DNA of 31,067 bases. Source: an uncultured Lachnospiraceae bacterium. Lineage in GTDB: Bacteria > Bacillota > Clostridia > Lachnospirales > Lachnospiraceae. The notes beneath the pieces are model-generated. The model had not been told where the DNA came from. It worked only from the letters and a program-made list of their open reading frames with translations, and ran no database searches. A program made the position numbers and the translations under genes. Positions 1-7,103 of this stretch are shown here, piece after piece (position 1 is the first letter of the stretch; the number at the start of each line of letters is the position of its first letter). Where the stretch lies: the NCBI GenBank assembly GCA_910585715.1, contig CAJUEX010000042.1:1-31067 (forward strand), written 5' to 3'.

Positions 1-94
1 TTTCGCCCTCAATTTATTATGGGGATTGTTACGCAGTAGAGGTTATTTTGTCCTTGATTTATGCAGCTTTGCGGGCGTTAAAATGACGGGGTAA
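1..94 (+). other. Possible 3' end of an open frame cut by the window edge
   Basis: A plus-strand frame is open from base 2 to a TAA at 92-94 (30 codons, ending GVKMTG). It has no recognisable motif and its start lies outside the window. Chance cannot be excluded. The rest of 95-209 shows no gene and is AT-rich. Confidence 0.2.
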
Positions 95-225
95 GGGTTT
101 TATATGTCTGCCCTCAAAAATAGCGTTCCATTGCGTAACAAAAAATATTTTATAAAATTAACTCTTCTAATTGATTATATGAGCCCCAAATGGTATGATT
201 TTAAACATAAAAGGAGATTTTATGA

Positions 226-726
226 ATGGACTGGAATATATTTTGGAGTGCGTTTGGAGCCATTGGAACCACAGTAGGTTCTTTAATAACAGCCGGTGCT
301 GTAGTCATTGCTGTCAAACAATATAAGCAACCATTAAAAAAGGTTATAAAAGTTGAATTTACATCAGCTGTATCAATAGATGAAATATCTGGTAGGTCAT
401 TATGTTTCTATTGTGTTTCCATAAAAAACAAAGGCATTAGGACAGTGCAAATCAATTCTATTAATGTTAAAGGCAACAAGAAAAAATTGTGGATAAACAA
501 TGCGCAATTTAACTCTAATGCCAAAGTTAATCTTCCTATTAAGATTGAGCCAGAGGAAAATATGAATTTTTTATTTGAGATAGAAAATTTTAAAAATGCA
601 CTTAAAAAAGCTGTCTCTGATAAAGTTTTGAGGAAAAATCAACGATTGATTATTTTTGCAGAGGATTCACTCGGAGATAATTATTATTGCAAGACCAAAA
701 TATTAATACGCCGAATAGTAAAATAA
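226..726 (+). CDS. Small membrane-anchored protein of unknown function
   Basis: I do not recognise this 166-residue protein. Residues 5-30 form one hydrophobic segment (FWSAFGAIGTTVGSLITAGA), followed by a soluble, Lys/Asn-rich domain of beta-strand-like alternating pattern. This is the shape of small N-terminally anchored cargo proteins found on phages and integrative elements. The start is fixed by AAGGAG at 211-216, nine bases before ATG 226; the ATG at 222 is in another frame. The gene is markedly AT-rich compared with the rest of the window. It is followed after 43 bases by a zinc-ribbon gene on the same strand. Both lie on the 3' side of a tRNA gene, a usual place for integrated DNA. 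Confidence 0.6.
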   Translation: MDWNIFWSAFGAIGTTVGSLITAGAVVIAVKQYKQPLKKVIKVEFTSAVSIDEISGRSLCFYCVSIKNKGIRTVQINSINVKGNKKKLWINNAQFNSNAKVNLPIKIEPEENMNFLFEIENFKNALKKAVSDKVLRKNQRLIIFAEDSLGDNYYCKTKILIRRIVK

Positions 727-769
727 ATTTGATTTAAGACAACTAAATTATGAAATGGAGAAGTTTTCA

Positions 770-958
770 ATGAAATGTAAAAATTGTGGAAAAGAAGGAC
801 ATCATTTTCATCAACTCTACAATGCTGGATATGTGTGCGATGATTGCATTGGAAAATATTTTATATGTCCCGTATGTGGAATATTATATGATATGGACGA
901 TTATGAACATGGAGATTCTGGAATAGGAAAATGCGTTTCCTGTGCTAAAAATGAATAG
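770..958 (+). CDS. Small zinc-ribbon protein
   Basis: A 62-residue protein with four CxxC pairs: CKNC near the start, then CDDC, CPVC and CVSC. This is enough to bind two zinc ions in a double zinc-ribbon; a GHHFH cluster after the first pair could also take part. No catalytic residues are seen, so a nucleic-acid or protein contact role is only a guess. An upstream ATG at 755 is in frame, but ATGGAG at 755-760 is itself a good ribosome-binding site for the ATG at 770 (nine-base spacing), so the shorter form is preferred. AT-rich and probably part of the same accessory segment as the preceding gene. The hairpin at 994-1036 ends the transcript. Confidence 0.55.
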   Translation: MKCKNCGKEGHHFHQLYNAGYVCDDCIGKYFICPVCGILYDMDDYEHGDSGIGKCVSCAKNE

Positions 959-993
959 TGGCTGAAAACTTCTATGGTTACTTTGTGATTACT

Positions 994-1036
994 AAAAAAG
1001 ACGTGCAAAAAGCAATTACTTCTCGCACGTCTTTTT
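994..1036. terminator. Bidirectional rho-independent terminator
   Basis: AAAAAGACGTGC (995-1006) is perfectly complementary to GCACGTCTTTTT (1025-1036), with an 18-base loop. T-runs lie on both sides, so it can stop the plus-strand zinc-ribbon transcript and the minus-strand tRNA-Asn transcript. Confidence 0.8.
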
Positions 1037-1058
1037 CTGCACTCTGTTTGTCAGCGTT

Positions 1059-1092
1059 AGTGATAAGTAAGTTTCTATACTTCCTTATCACT
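1059..1092. repeat. Imperfect inverted repeat downstream of tRNA-Asn
   Basis: AGTGATAAG (1059-1067) pairs exactly with CTTATCACT (1084-1092). After one T/C mismatch, AAGT/ACTT extends the stem around a six-base loop. There is no T-run, so it is not a terminator by itself. It may be a processing hairpin or a recombinase-type site beside the tRNA 3' end. Confidence 0.4.
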
Positions 1093-1123
1093 ATAAACAT
1101 CAATGCTTACAGGACTTTTCAAG

Positions 1124-1195
1124 CTCCCCGAGTAGGGCTCGAACCTACAACCCCACGGTTAACAGCCGTGTGCTCTACCATTGAGCTATCGAGGA
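1124..1195 (-). tRNA. tRNA-Asn (anticodon GTT)
   Basis: A full cloverleaf of 72 bases reads on the minus strand. The acceptor is TCCTCGA/TCGGGGA with one T-G pair, and the D stem is GCTC/GAGC around AATGGTA. The anticodon arm is CACGG-CTGTTAA-CCGTG with GTT in the loop, the variable loop is five bases, and the T arm is GTAGG-TTCGAGC-CCTAC. The discriminator is G and CCA is not encoded. The 3' end faces the accessory DNA at the left edge of the window. Confidence 0.95.
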
Positions 1196-1205
1196 ATACA
1201 TTATT

Positions 1206-1234
1206 ATTATATTCATGATGATTTCCAAAGTCAA
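1206..1234 (-). promoter_or_regulatory. Sigma-70 promoter of tRNA-Asn
   Basis: On the minus strand TTGACT (1229-1234) is followed by exactly 17 bases and TATAAT (1206-1211). Transcription would start near 1199, just ahead of the mature tRNA 5' end at 1195. The -35 box overlaps the TGA of the integrase-like remnant. Confidence 0.8.
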
Positions 1235-1296
1235 CCAGATTTATTCATTTGGGGCAAATTTGGGGCGAATTTGGTATTAAAAACATAACAGTTCAG
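1231..1296 (-). pseudogene. Possible C-terminal remnant of a tyrosine recombinase
   Basis: A minus-strand frame of about 21 codons after an in-frame TGA reads ...NTKFAPNLPQMNKSG and then stops. The pattern FxPNLPQ near the very end is typical of phage and ICE tyrosine integrases. The DNA also contains a tandem near-repeat of about 11 bases, ATTTGGGGC(A/G)A, at 1247-1273. Recognition of the family is from memory and the fragment is very short, so the call is tentative. It could be the footprint of an element once inserted beside tRNA-Asn. Confidence 0.35.
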
Positions 1297-1351
1297 CCCT
1301 CAGCTTTCCCCACGCAGGAATTAAAACCAGCAGCAATCTGAATTTCTACAT

Positions 1352-1392
1352 AAAAGACCCGCAGGCTTCCTGTTCTCAGGAAAACTGCGGGT
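1352..1392 (-). terminator. Terminator of the infC-rpmI-rplT operon
   Basis: On the minus strand ACCCGCAG (from 1392) pairs with CTGCGGGT (ending 1357). An inner TTCCTG/CAGGAA stem gives a long hairpin, followed by CTTTT. It begins 18 bases after the rplT stop. Confidence 0.85.
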
Positions 1393-1409
1393 TGGTTTAC
1401 ATAATTTAA

Positions 1410-1766
1410 TTATGCCACCTTGCTCTTGGCAAGCTCTGCCAAAGCCTTAAAGCCTTCTGCATCGTTCACTGCCATCTCTGCTAACATCTTTCTGTTAATA
1501 TCAATTTCAGCCAACTTTAAGCCATGCATAAACTGGCTGTAGCTGATGCCATTCATTCTTGCTGCTGCATTGATACGTGCAATCCATAATTGTCTGAACT
1601 GGCGCTTTCTTTCCTTACGTCCTGCATAAGAAGAAGCCAGTGCTCTCATAACAGACTGTTTTGCTACTCTGTATTGTTTGGATCTTGCTCCTCTGTAACC
1701 TTTTGCAAGCTTTAATACCCGATTATGTTTTTTCTTTGCGTTCATTCCGCCTTTGATTCTAGCCAT
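1410..1766 (-). CDS. rplT: 50S ribosomal protein L20
   Basis: A 118-residue protein, the normal length of bacterial L20. It has the basic N-terminus (MARIKGGMNAKKKHNRVLK), the GYRGARSKQYRVA segment and the RRQFRQLWI-type helix seen here as KRQFRQLWIARINAA. L20 is an early 23S rRNA assembly protein and, in Bacillus and E. coli, also represses this operon by binding its mRNA leader. It is the last of three genes, 21 bases after rpmI, with AGGAGG before the ATG. Confidence 0.98.
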   Translation of the reverse strand: MARIKGGMNAKKKHNRVLKLAKGYRGARSKQYRVAKQSVMRALASSYAGRKERKRQFRQLWIARINAAARMNGISYSQFMHGLKLAEIDINRKMLAEMAVNDAEGFKALAELAKSKVA

Positions 1767-1787
1767 TTCTTAATTCCTCCTTACGAT

Positions 1788-1985
1788 TTATAAATATGGT
1801 GTAATCTTCTTCATATTCTTGACGTTGCTGGCATCCGTCATGGTAGCTTTTCTAAGATTTCTCTTAGTCTTAGCAGACTTCTTAGTTAAGATATGGCGTT
1901 TATAAGCTTTATTTCTTTTTAATTTCCCTGTTCCCGTTACTTTGAAACGTTTTGCTGCTGATCTGTTTGTTTTAATTTTTGGCAT
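1788..1985 (-). CDS. rpmI: 50S ribosomal protein L35
   Basis: A 65-residue, very basic protein with the L35 signature MPKIKTNRSAAKRFKVTGTG near the N-terminus and the LRKATMTDASNVKNMKK region near the C-terminus. It is the middle gene of the infC operon. A GGAGGGAATTAAC sequence lies just before the ATG. It sits 94 bases downstream of infC. Confidence 0.98.
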   Translation of the reverse strand: MPKIKTNRSAAKRFKVTGTGKLKRNKAYKRHILTKKSAKTKRNLRKATMTDASNVKNMKKITPYL

Positions 1986-2079
1986 GTTAATTCCCTCCTA
2001 TATCCTTGTCCACTTCTGTGACTTTCGCCACATCTATTCTAACTGGTAAAAATATCAGTTAAAAACAAATCCCTCAGGG

Positions 2080-2586
2080 CTATTTCTTCTCGGCAAGAAA
2101 CATGGTCATGCTCCTGCCCTCTACCTTGGGCTCTTTTTCCACAGTTGCAATATCTGACAGATTTTCTGCAAAATCATCTAAAATATGCTTGCTGTTTGCC
2201 ATATGAGCCATTTCACGGCCCCGAAAACGCAGTGTTACCTTTACCCTGTCTCCTTTGCCCAAAAACTTTCTTGCCGCATTCATTTTTGTATTCAAATCAT
2301 TGGTATCAATGTTTGGTGACAAACGGATTTCTTTGATTTCAATGGTCTTTTGTTTCTTTTTGGCTTCTTTTTCTTTTCTGGTCTGTTCATATTTGAACTT
2401 TCCATAATCAACGATTTTACAAACAGGCGGTTTAGCCGTAGGGGCTATCTTAACCAAATCAAGTCCTGCTTCTTCCGCAAGTCTCATGGCTTCTCTGGAC
2501 GACATGATGCCTAACTGCTCCCCGTCTTCTCCAATAAGCCGAACCTCTTTGTCTCTAATTTGTTCATTAATCATTAAATCGCTAAT
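2080..2586 (-). CDS. infC: Translation initiation factor IF-3, AUU start
   Basis: IF-3 binds the 30S subunit and rejects wrong initiator codons and tRNAs. The protein has the N-domain start SDLMINEQIRDKEVRLIGE, the linker KTIEIKEIRLSPNIDTND and the C-domain VKVTLRFRGREMAH, giving 168 residues. The start is read as ATT at 2584-2586: GGAGG lies nine bases upstream, and the ISDLMINEQIR beginning matches the family. An ATG 23 codons earlier has no ribosome-binding site and would translate the leader hairpin. A rare AUU start lets IF-3 repress its own translation, a known feature of infC. An attenuator-like hairpin lies 39 bases upstream. Confidence 0.95.
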   Translation of the reverse strand: MSDLMINEQIRDKEVRLIGEDGEQLGIMSSREAMRLAEEAGLDLVKIAPTAKPPVCKIVDYGKFKYEQTRKEKEAKKKQKTIEIKEIRLSPNIDTNDLNTKMNAARKFLGKGDRVKVTLRFRGREMAHMANSKHILDDFAENLSDIATVEKEPKVEGRSMTMFLAEKK

Positions 2587-2904
2587 AGTAGTGCACCTCC
2601 ATAAAATATTCAACGTTTGATACATAAAAAAAGTGGATAGCCAGACTATCCACACATAAATTCACAGTTGCTCCTGCTTATATATTTGATATATACTGTT
2701 ACGGTATACCAACATCCGATATATAGAAGAGCTTCTATAAATATAAACGCCTATAAGCCTGACTGCCATAGGGTGAGAGCGGATACTCTGCTTTGTTTTC
2801 CTGCAAAACACGATTTGTATCTTGCGTACTTTCATAAGTTATCATATTGTTTTGCTGTTGTCAACTGTTATTTTCAGTTTTTCTTATCATTTAAACAAAT
2901 TTAA
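2587..2904 (-). promoter_or_regulatory. infC-rpmI-rplT leader and putative promoter
   Basis: This non-coding stretch of about 320 bases upstream of infC ends in the attenuator. A good -35 box TTGACA lies at 2859-2864 on the minus strand; 17 bases on is only a weak -10 (TAACTT, 2836-2841). The long structured leader fits the L20-type autoregulatory leader, but I did not fold it. A plus-strand open frame at 2668-2904 here has no ribosome-binding site or family resemblance. Confidence 0.5.
2626..2653 (-). terminator. Attenuator hairpin in the infC leader
   Basis: On the minus strand GTGGATAG and CTATCCAC form a perfect 8-bp stem with a five-base loop, followed by seven T residues. A strong intrinsic terminator between the promoter and the infC start implies transcription attenuation, as described for the L20-controlled infC leader of Bacillus subtilis. 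Confidence 0.8.
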
Positions 2905-2909
2905 ACAAA

Positions 2910-3128
2910 TTAAATCCGATAATTCTCTTCCTGCCTTTCACTTTCTTCCTTTAGAACATTGGTTTTATTAATCATAAAGCAAATGCACCTACAGCCATAT
3001 TCAACCGCTTTGGGCTTAAAATAATCTGCGACCCATTTGGTATCTTCCGTTATATTTTCAAATCCCGTCCGCATATCAGCAACATAGTTGCATTTGTATC
3101 GGCCAATAATGTCCAGGGCATGTTTCAA
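2910..3128 (-). CDS. Short STAS/SpoIIAA-like fragment
   Basis: A 72-residue frame beginning with TTG at 3128, overlapping the stop of the preceding protease gene as TTGA. The middle (NYVADMRTGFENITEDTKWVADYFKPKAVEYGCRCICFMI) resembles the second half of STAS/SpoIIAA-like domains: a strand with DMR, a helix with W, then a strand. The first strands are missing, so it is probably a truncated gene or a coupled small partner. Family assignment is weak. It is the last frame of a four-gene minus-strand cluster. Confidence 0.4.
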   Translation of the reverse strand: MKHALDIIGRYKCNYVADMRTGFENITEDTKWVADYFKPKAVEYGCRCICFMINKTNVLKEESERQEENYRI

Positions 3129-3868
3129 AGGTGTTTTGGAAGCATCCTTGTGAGAATAAAGGCATATGCCACAGTTATCACAAACAGCACCAGTTGAAAG
3201 AGAATGCGTTTTTCTATTGTTAATCCTGTTTCATTTGCAAAAGCGCTTGTTATATTAATTGCAGAGTGGGTAATTATACAGGGCAGCAGGCTCCCGCCCC
3301 GATAAAACAAAACCACAAACAAGAAACCTATGGCAATTGCTCCCGTCACTTGAAACAGGTTTTCTGCAAGTGCTGCGCCGCTGCCATTAACCAGATTCAG
3401 CAAATGCCCCAGACCAAATGTAACGCTGGAAACAATAATCGCCATTTTCACGTTATCTTTTGCCATGGCTTTGAAAAGAAACCCTCTGAAAATCACTTCC
3501 TCTACAAATCCAACACAAAGCATACAGGCTATGTAACAGACAGTACCCGCAAGATTCAGATTAACCGCAGCTCCATTCCAGAAATTTCTTGTAATTAAAA
3601 TCAAAAGCGGCACATAATAGAGAAACCGACGGGCAGGTACCAGAGATTTGCAAAGCCCGTACCGTTCCCGTAAATTGTTCTTCTGAATAAAGCCTAAAAG
3701 GATAACAGCCTGTAAGATACAAAAAATAGCACTTGCAGAATATTCAATCCCAATTATTTCATTTAACGGATTTGCTAAGGATTGCAGAACGCAATAAACC
3801 ACAATGCAGATAATTGCAAAATTCAATTCATTTTTCTCATATAAAATTTTCATTTTGTTTTTTTCCAT
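3125..3868 (-). CDS. CPBP family intramembrane metalloprotease
   Basis: A 247-residue polytopic membrane protein with about seven hydrophobic segments and the three CPBP (Abi, CAAX-protease-like) motifs: EEVIFR with E123, E124 and R128; FGLGHLLN with H155; and ITHSAIN with H201. These residues hold the metal in the membrane. Bacterial members process peptides or protect against bacteriocins; the substrate here cannot be told. It starts four bases after the DUF3021 gene and overlaps the following small frame, so it is probably cotranscribed with the LytTR regulator. A role in peptide processing or self-immunity under LytTR control is plausible but inferred. Confidence 0.85.
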   Translation of the reverse strand: MEKNKMKILYEKNELNFAIICIVVYCVLQSLANPLNEIIGIEYSASAIFCILQAVILLGFIQKNNLRERYGLCKSLVPARRFLYYVPLLILITRNFWNGAAVNLNLAGTVCYIACMLCVGFVEEVIFRGFLFKAMAKDNVKMAIIVSSVTFGLGHLLNLVNGSGAALAENLFQVTGAIAIGFLFVVLFYRGGSLLPCIITHSAINITSAFANETGLTIEKRILFQLVLFVITVAYAFILTRMLPKHL

Positions 3869-3872
3869 GTCA

Positions 3873-4295
3873 TTACTCCTTTATTTTTTTAAGCTGTTCA
3901 TTCATATCTTGTGCCACTCTGCCATCGCGGAGCCAGCCTGCCAGCAAAGTTACCAGATAAACTGCCAGAACAGCTACTGCTAATGCCAATGCCCTGTCCA
4001 CGCTTTTTAATGCCCCCTGTACATAAAGCAGAGACAGCATAGTCAGCTCCACCAGCAGAAAATTAATCAGCTCCCTTATAAGCATCTGCTTCATGGTCAG
4101 TTCTTTGGCTGAATATCCCACAATACCGGGAAGTGTACAGAAAAACGCATATATCAGCGGAGCAAAAAAGGCTTTACATCCAAATCTGGCTTCCGGTTCA
4201 TAGATACTGCCGAGCACTCCCATTGCCAGCCCTACTCCCGCCTGTATCATCAACATATTGCTCAATTGTCTTTCCAAAAATTCTTTTATACTCAT
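3873..4295 (-). CDS. DUF3021 family membrane protein
   Basis: A 140-residue protein with four predicted membrane segments (about residues 15-32, 43-62, 74-95 and 103-123) and a charged C-terminal tail (RVAQDMNEQLKKIKE). This is the architecture of DUF3021, almost always encoded directly after a LytTR regulator. Its ATG overlaps the regulator stop by four bases (ATGA), so translation is coupled. It probably senses membrane state or restrains the regulator, as inferred from the conserved pairing. Confidence 0.8.
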   Translation of the reverse strand: MSIKEFLERQLSNMLMIQAGVGLAMGVLGSIYEPEARFGCKAFFAPLIYAFFCTLPGIVGYSAKELTMKQMLIRELINFLLVELTMLSLLYVQGALKSVDRALALAVAVLAVYLVTLLAGWLRDGRVAQDMNEQLKKIKE

Positions 4296-4738
4296 ATTGC
4301 TTCTCCTAACAGCTTCTGCTTTACTGCCTTTGCATATTGCCTTGAAATAATAATATCTTCCCCGTTTTTCATTCTTGCATAAAACCTGCCGTTTAATGCC
4401 GGACGGAAGGATTCCACCTGCATAAGATTTATCACCATGGACTTTGACGCTCTTACAAATTTCTGTCCGCTGTATTCCTGCTCCACCTCATACAGCCGCT
4501 TTTTTATGTGATATACCTCTTCTTCCATGTAAGCAAAAACATGCTCGGAAACCGCCTCAAAATATAATACATCTCCAAGGAGTATCTGATATGCCTTTCC
4601 ATCCAAATAAGCAGTCAGCTGATTTCCCTTCATCAGAGCATATTCCCTGATATCTTCAAACTCCTTCGTCATGGAAACACATTCCAGCAAAACCTGCTCC
4701 TGCTCCTTTTTCTCAACCTTTCGTATGGATACCTTCAT
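4292..4738 (-). CDS. LytTR family DNA-binding transcriptional regulator
   Basis: A 148-residue regulator without a receiver domain. Residues 50-145 make a LytTR domain: GDVLYFEAVSEHVFAY, the basic strand KKRLYEVEQ, FVRASKSMVINLMQV, and the ending GRFYARMKNGEDIIISRQYAKAVKQKL. The first 45 residues are the short N-terminal segment typical of stand-alone LytTR proteins paired with DUF3021 membrane proteins. Such pairs control their own operon and often export or stress genes. Here the probable targets are the DUF3021 and CPBP genes that follow. The intergenic DNA upstream (4739-4854) is AT-rich; I could not fix the binding repeats. Confidence 0.88.
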   Translation of the reverse strand: MKVSIRKVEKKEQEQVLLECVSMTKEFEDIREYALMKGNQLTAYLDGKAYQILLGDVLYFEAVSEHVFAYMEEEVYHIKKRLYEVEQEYSGQKFVRASKSMVINLMQVESFRPALNGRFYARMKNGEDIIISRQYAKAVKQKLLGEAI

Positions 4739-4854
4739 CGTTTTCCTATTTTCTCCTTCTTTGCTCCGCTTATTTCCTTCTATACAGACTAATCATAAGC
4801 AATTGCAAGACAAAATTGTGACCACAGGGTATTTCGCAATTACCCAAGACTGTA

Positions 4855-6189
4855 TTATTTCACATATCTTTCTAAAAAATCAAGAGAAATCTCATTGATT
4901 TCCTTCAGGCACTGGTGCGGAGCCTTCTCTGGAGCCTTTCCATCTATGAGCCTTACCAGCATGGGAGAAAACAGGGATAAATCCGTTAAGCCCAAATGCC
5001 TTGTGCCCTCTATATAAATGCTTTCCACTTCCGAATCCGGATCCTTCTCCATTCTTACATTCTGCTCATACGTAACCGAATCCCAAAATGCCTCCTCATC
5101 CCCTCTCACAGTATCCGAGTAAATATGAAGTACCGGAACAGGATAGGCTTCTTCATTCCATAAAAAATGCTCTCCTTTTATACCTGTTATGTCCCCGGCA
5201 TAAGGAGCCTCCAGAGAAATAACCGCCCGGATATCCTTTCTCTGCCTTCCTAGCGCAAGGGCTGCCGCACCGCCCATGGAATGTCCTGCCGCTACAATCG
5301 TATTTCCATCCACTTTTTCATACACCGGCTCTTTTTCTCCGGCGGCTGCTTTTCTTAATATAGTTTCAATGACTAAATCCATGTCTTTTGTTCTGATATC
5401 CATCCATTCCTTAAAATATTTTTGTATAAGCTCCAGGCTTTCACTTTCATTTGCCTCCTTATACTGGGATAAATATACATTGCTCACAAGCTTGATTCCA
5501 TCATCTCCCTTTGTAAAAAACGCATGGTACGGATGATCGATAGAGCATACCACATATCCATGGCTTGCCAGCTCCCGAAACAATGTTTCATTGGAAAGCT
5601 TGATTCCATATAGTCCATGGGAAAAAATAACCAGCGGATAAGTTTCCTTTCCATCCCGGGGATACCAGAACTCTACATTCACCTTACGATTTTCATCCTC
5701 ATGACCGTATATGTCCTTCCGTCCTTCATCCTCATAGGTAAATAAAACGGTTGCTACCTGATATGTTCCGGTTTCCTCTACAGGAGCATATTGGGGAAAT
5801 AAAACAGCCGGAAACAATACTGCTGCATAAAGCAGGCTCTTTGCCGCAAATGCCATAATACCCATTGCGCCGGAAAATCTTCTGTCCGGAACATTATTTT
5901 GGGATTTATCCAGGCTCATATTGTGCACATCTTCTTTTCTCTCTTTTTTTAGTATGCTTCCGGCTAACAGTAACACACTAAAAACTGCCTGTACCAATAA
6001 AACAACAAAAATTCCATAATATGTAAAATCCAGTTTCACCTTCCCCGTTGCACAAAGCAGTCCAAACAGCAAAAGAAAAATAACCTTCCCCGCCGCCCTT
6101 TCCTTTTTATGCTTTCTTCTCTTTGCTATATCCCAAATCAAAAAAATAAGCTCCACTGCAATCAGGATACAAAGAATGCTGCTTCCCAT
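4855..6189 (-). CDS. Membrane-anchored alpha/beta hydrolase (PAF-acetylhydrolase-like)
   Basis: A 444-residue protein. The first 130 residues hold four membrane segments (about 3-20, 36-48, 58-78 and 110-132). From residue 143 follows an alpha/beta-hydrolase domain: FSHG at 189-192 (oxyanion loop), ASHGYVVCSIDHP, the nucleophile elbow GHSMGG with S304, an acidic residue in YSDT (D359) and GTRHLG with H398. The layout matches the platelet-activating-factor acetylhydrolase / dienelactone hydrolase group, usually lipases or esterases acting outside the membrane. The substrate is unknown. It appears to be a single gene. Confidence 0.82.
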   Translation of the reverse strand: MGSSILCILIAVELIFLIWDIAKRRKHKKERAAGKVIFLLLFGLLCATGKVKLDFTYYGIFVVLLVQAVFSVLLLAGSILKKERKEDVHNMSLDKSQNNVPDRRFSGAMGIMAFAAKSLLYAAVLFPAVLFPQYAPVEETGTYQVATVLFTYEDEGRKDIYGHEDENRKVNVEFWYPRDGKETYPLVIFSHGLYGIKLSNETLFRELASHGYVVCSIDHPYHAFFTKGDDGIKLVSNVYLSQYKEANESESLELIQKYFKEWMDIRTKDMDLVIETILRKAAAGEKEPVYEKVDGNTIVAAGHSMGGAAALALGRQRKDIRAVISLEAPYAGDITGIKGEHFLWNEEAYPVPVLHIYSDTVRGDEEAFWDSVTYEQNVRMEKDPDSEVESIYIEGTRHLGLTDLSLFSPMLVRLIDGKAPEKAPHQCLKEINEISLDFLERYVK

Positions 6190-6298
6190 AACTGTTCCTC
6201 CTGTTTTCTTTTCTGTTCACAGCAATCTTATCAATTCTGTTTTTCCCTTTCAACCGGTTTTGGATGAACTGCATTTTATCCCGATAAGTTGCAGTTAG

Positions 6299-7048
6299 TC
6301 ATTGCTTACCTTGGGATTTCAGCCTTCCTTTTCCATATTTCTTTTCCACATTTCTTTTTCGTATTCTATCCACATTCCTCGTCATGATTTTCCTTCCAAA
6401 ATAGGTATAAAGAAAACGATTTATCCAATGAAAGTGCTGTCCATACTGCCGGAAAAATTCATCCGGGCTGTAAAAAATGCCATAATCACAAACAATGGCT
6501 TCTTTTTGTACAAAGGTGTCCTCTCCCTTCCATTCTACGGAAAGCTCTTTAAAATTTTTGGTGGCCACTGCGTATTTCCTAAATGCTCCGGTAACGTCAC
6601 TGCATCTTTTCTTAAGTGCGGACAAATATGCCCGGTCGGTAATAACTCCTTCCAGCACAATCCATTTTTCCTGATAATACACTTCCACCCATGTATGTAC
6701 GAAAGTCTTTGGTGCAAGAAGTGATATCAGTTCTGACGTGACTCCTCTTTGAAAATCCTTTGAGACTTCAAAACCATGAAGCCTGCATGGCACTCCTGCA
6801 CCGCGCAGAAGCGCCATAAGCAGGGTTGCCTTTGTATTACACTGACCGTAACCGTCCGCTAATACCTGTACCGCATTTAATGTGTCACAGCGATTATAGC
6901 CAAACAGAATTTCATTTTGTACGAACTGATAAATCTCTTTTATTTTATGAAATTCATCAAGCTCCTTCCATTTGCGCAAATGAATTAACTGTTGTATTTC
7001 CTTCTCATTATAATTCAGCATAGCTGTCTCTTCTAAATATTTTTCCAT
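6299..7048 (-). CDS. Transglutaminase-like cysteine protein
   Basis: A 249-residue protein with a transglutaminase-like core. DGYGQCNTKATLLMALLRGAGVPCRL carries the catalytic Cys (C70), and TFVHTWVEVYYQEKW carries the His (H118). The third position is E133 in WIVLEGV, a Glu where Asp is usual. There is no signal peptide, so it is probably cytosolic; bacterial members are commonly peptidases. The first ATG (7048) directly follows the T-run of a terminator hairpin that contains its best Shine-Dalgarno sequence, with a long 12-base spacing. The ATG of Met10 is an alternative start. Confidence 0.75.
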   Translation of the reverse strand: MEKYLEETAMLNYNEKEIQQLIHLRKWKELDEFHKIKEIYQFVQNEILFGYNRCDTLNAVQVLADGYGQCNTKATLLMALLRGAGVPCRLHGFEVSKDFQRGVTSELISLLAPKTFVHTWVEVYYQEKWIVLEGVITDRAYLSALKKRCSDVTGAFRKYAVATKNFKELSVEWKGEDTFVQKEAIVCDYGIFYSPDEFFRQYGQHFHWINRFLYTYFGRKIMTRNVDRIRKRNVEKKYGKGRLKSQGKQ

Positions 7049-7087
7049 AAAAAAATAAAGCCTCCTTTTCTGTTCTGGCTTTATTTT
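7049..7087 (-). terminator. Terminator hairpin overlapping the next gene's ribosome-binding site
   Basis: On the minus strand AAAATAAAGCC and GGCTTTATTTT (7052-7062 with 7077-7087) form an 11-bp perfect stem followed by T residues, ending the AraC transcript. The loop and 3' arm contain AAGGAGG, the only good ribosome-binding site for the transglutaminase gene, so read-through and translation may be linked. Confidence 0.7.
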
Positions 7088-7103
7088 AAAACATTTCTAT
7101 ATT

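Noticed and set aside
958..1218. Plus-strand open frame of 86 codons
   Set aside because: It runs through the terminator hairpin and the antisense of tRNA-Asn, including the familiar false peptide from the T arm (VGLEPTT).
2668..2904. Plus-strand frame of 78 codons upstream of infC
   Set aside because: It lies in the infC leader on the opposite strand, with no ribosome-binding site and no family pattern.
2889..2910. Tandem TTTAAACAAA repeat
   Set aside because: Only two AT-rich units in an intergenic stretch; probably chance.
6302..6724. Plus-strand frame opposite the transglutaminase gene
   Set aside because: It is the shadow of a minus-strand gene with clear Cys and His catalytic motifs.
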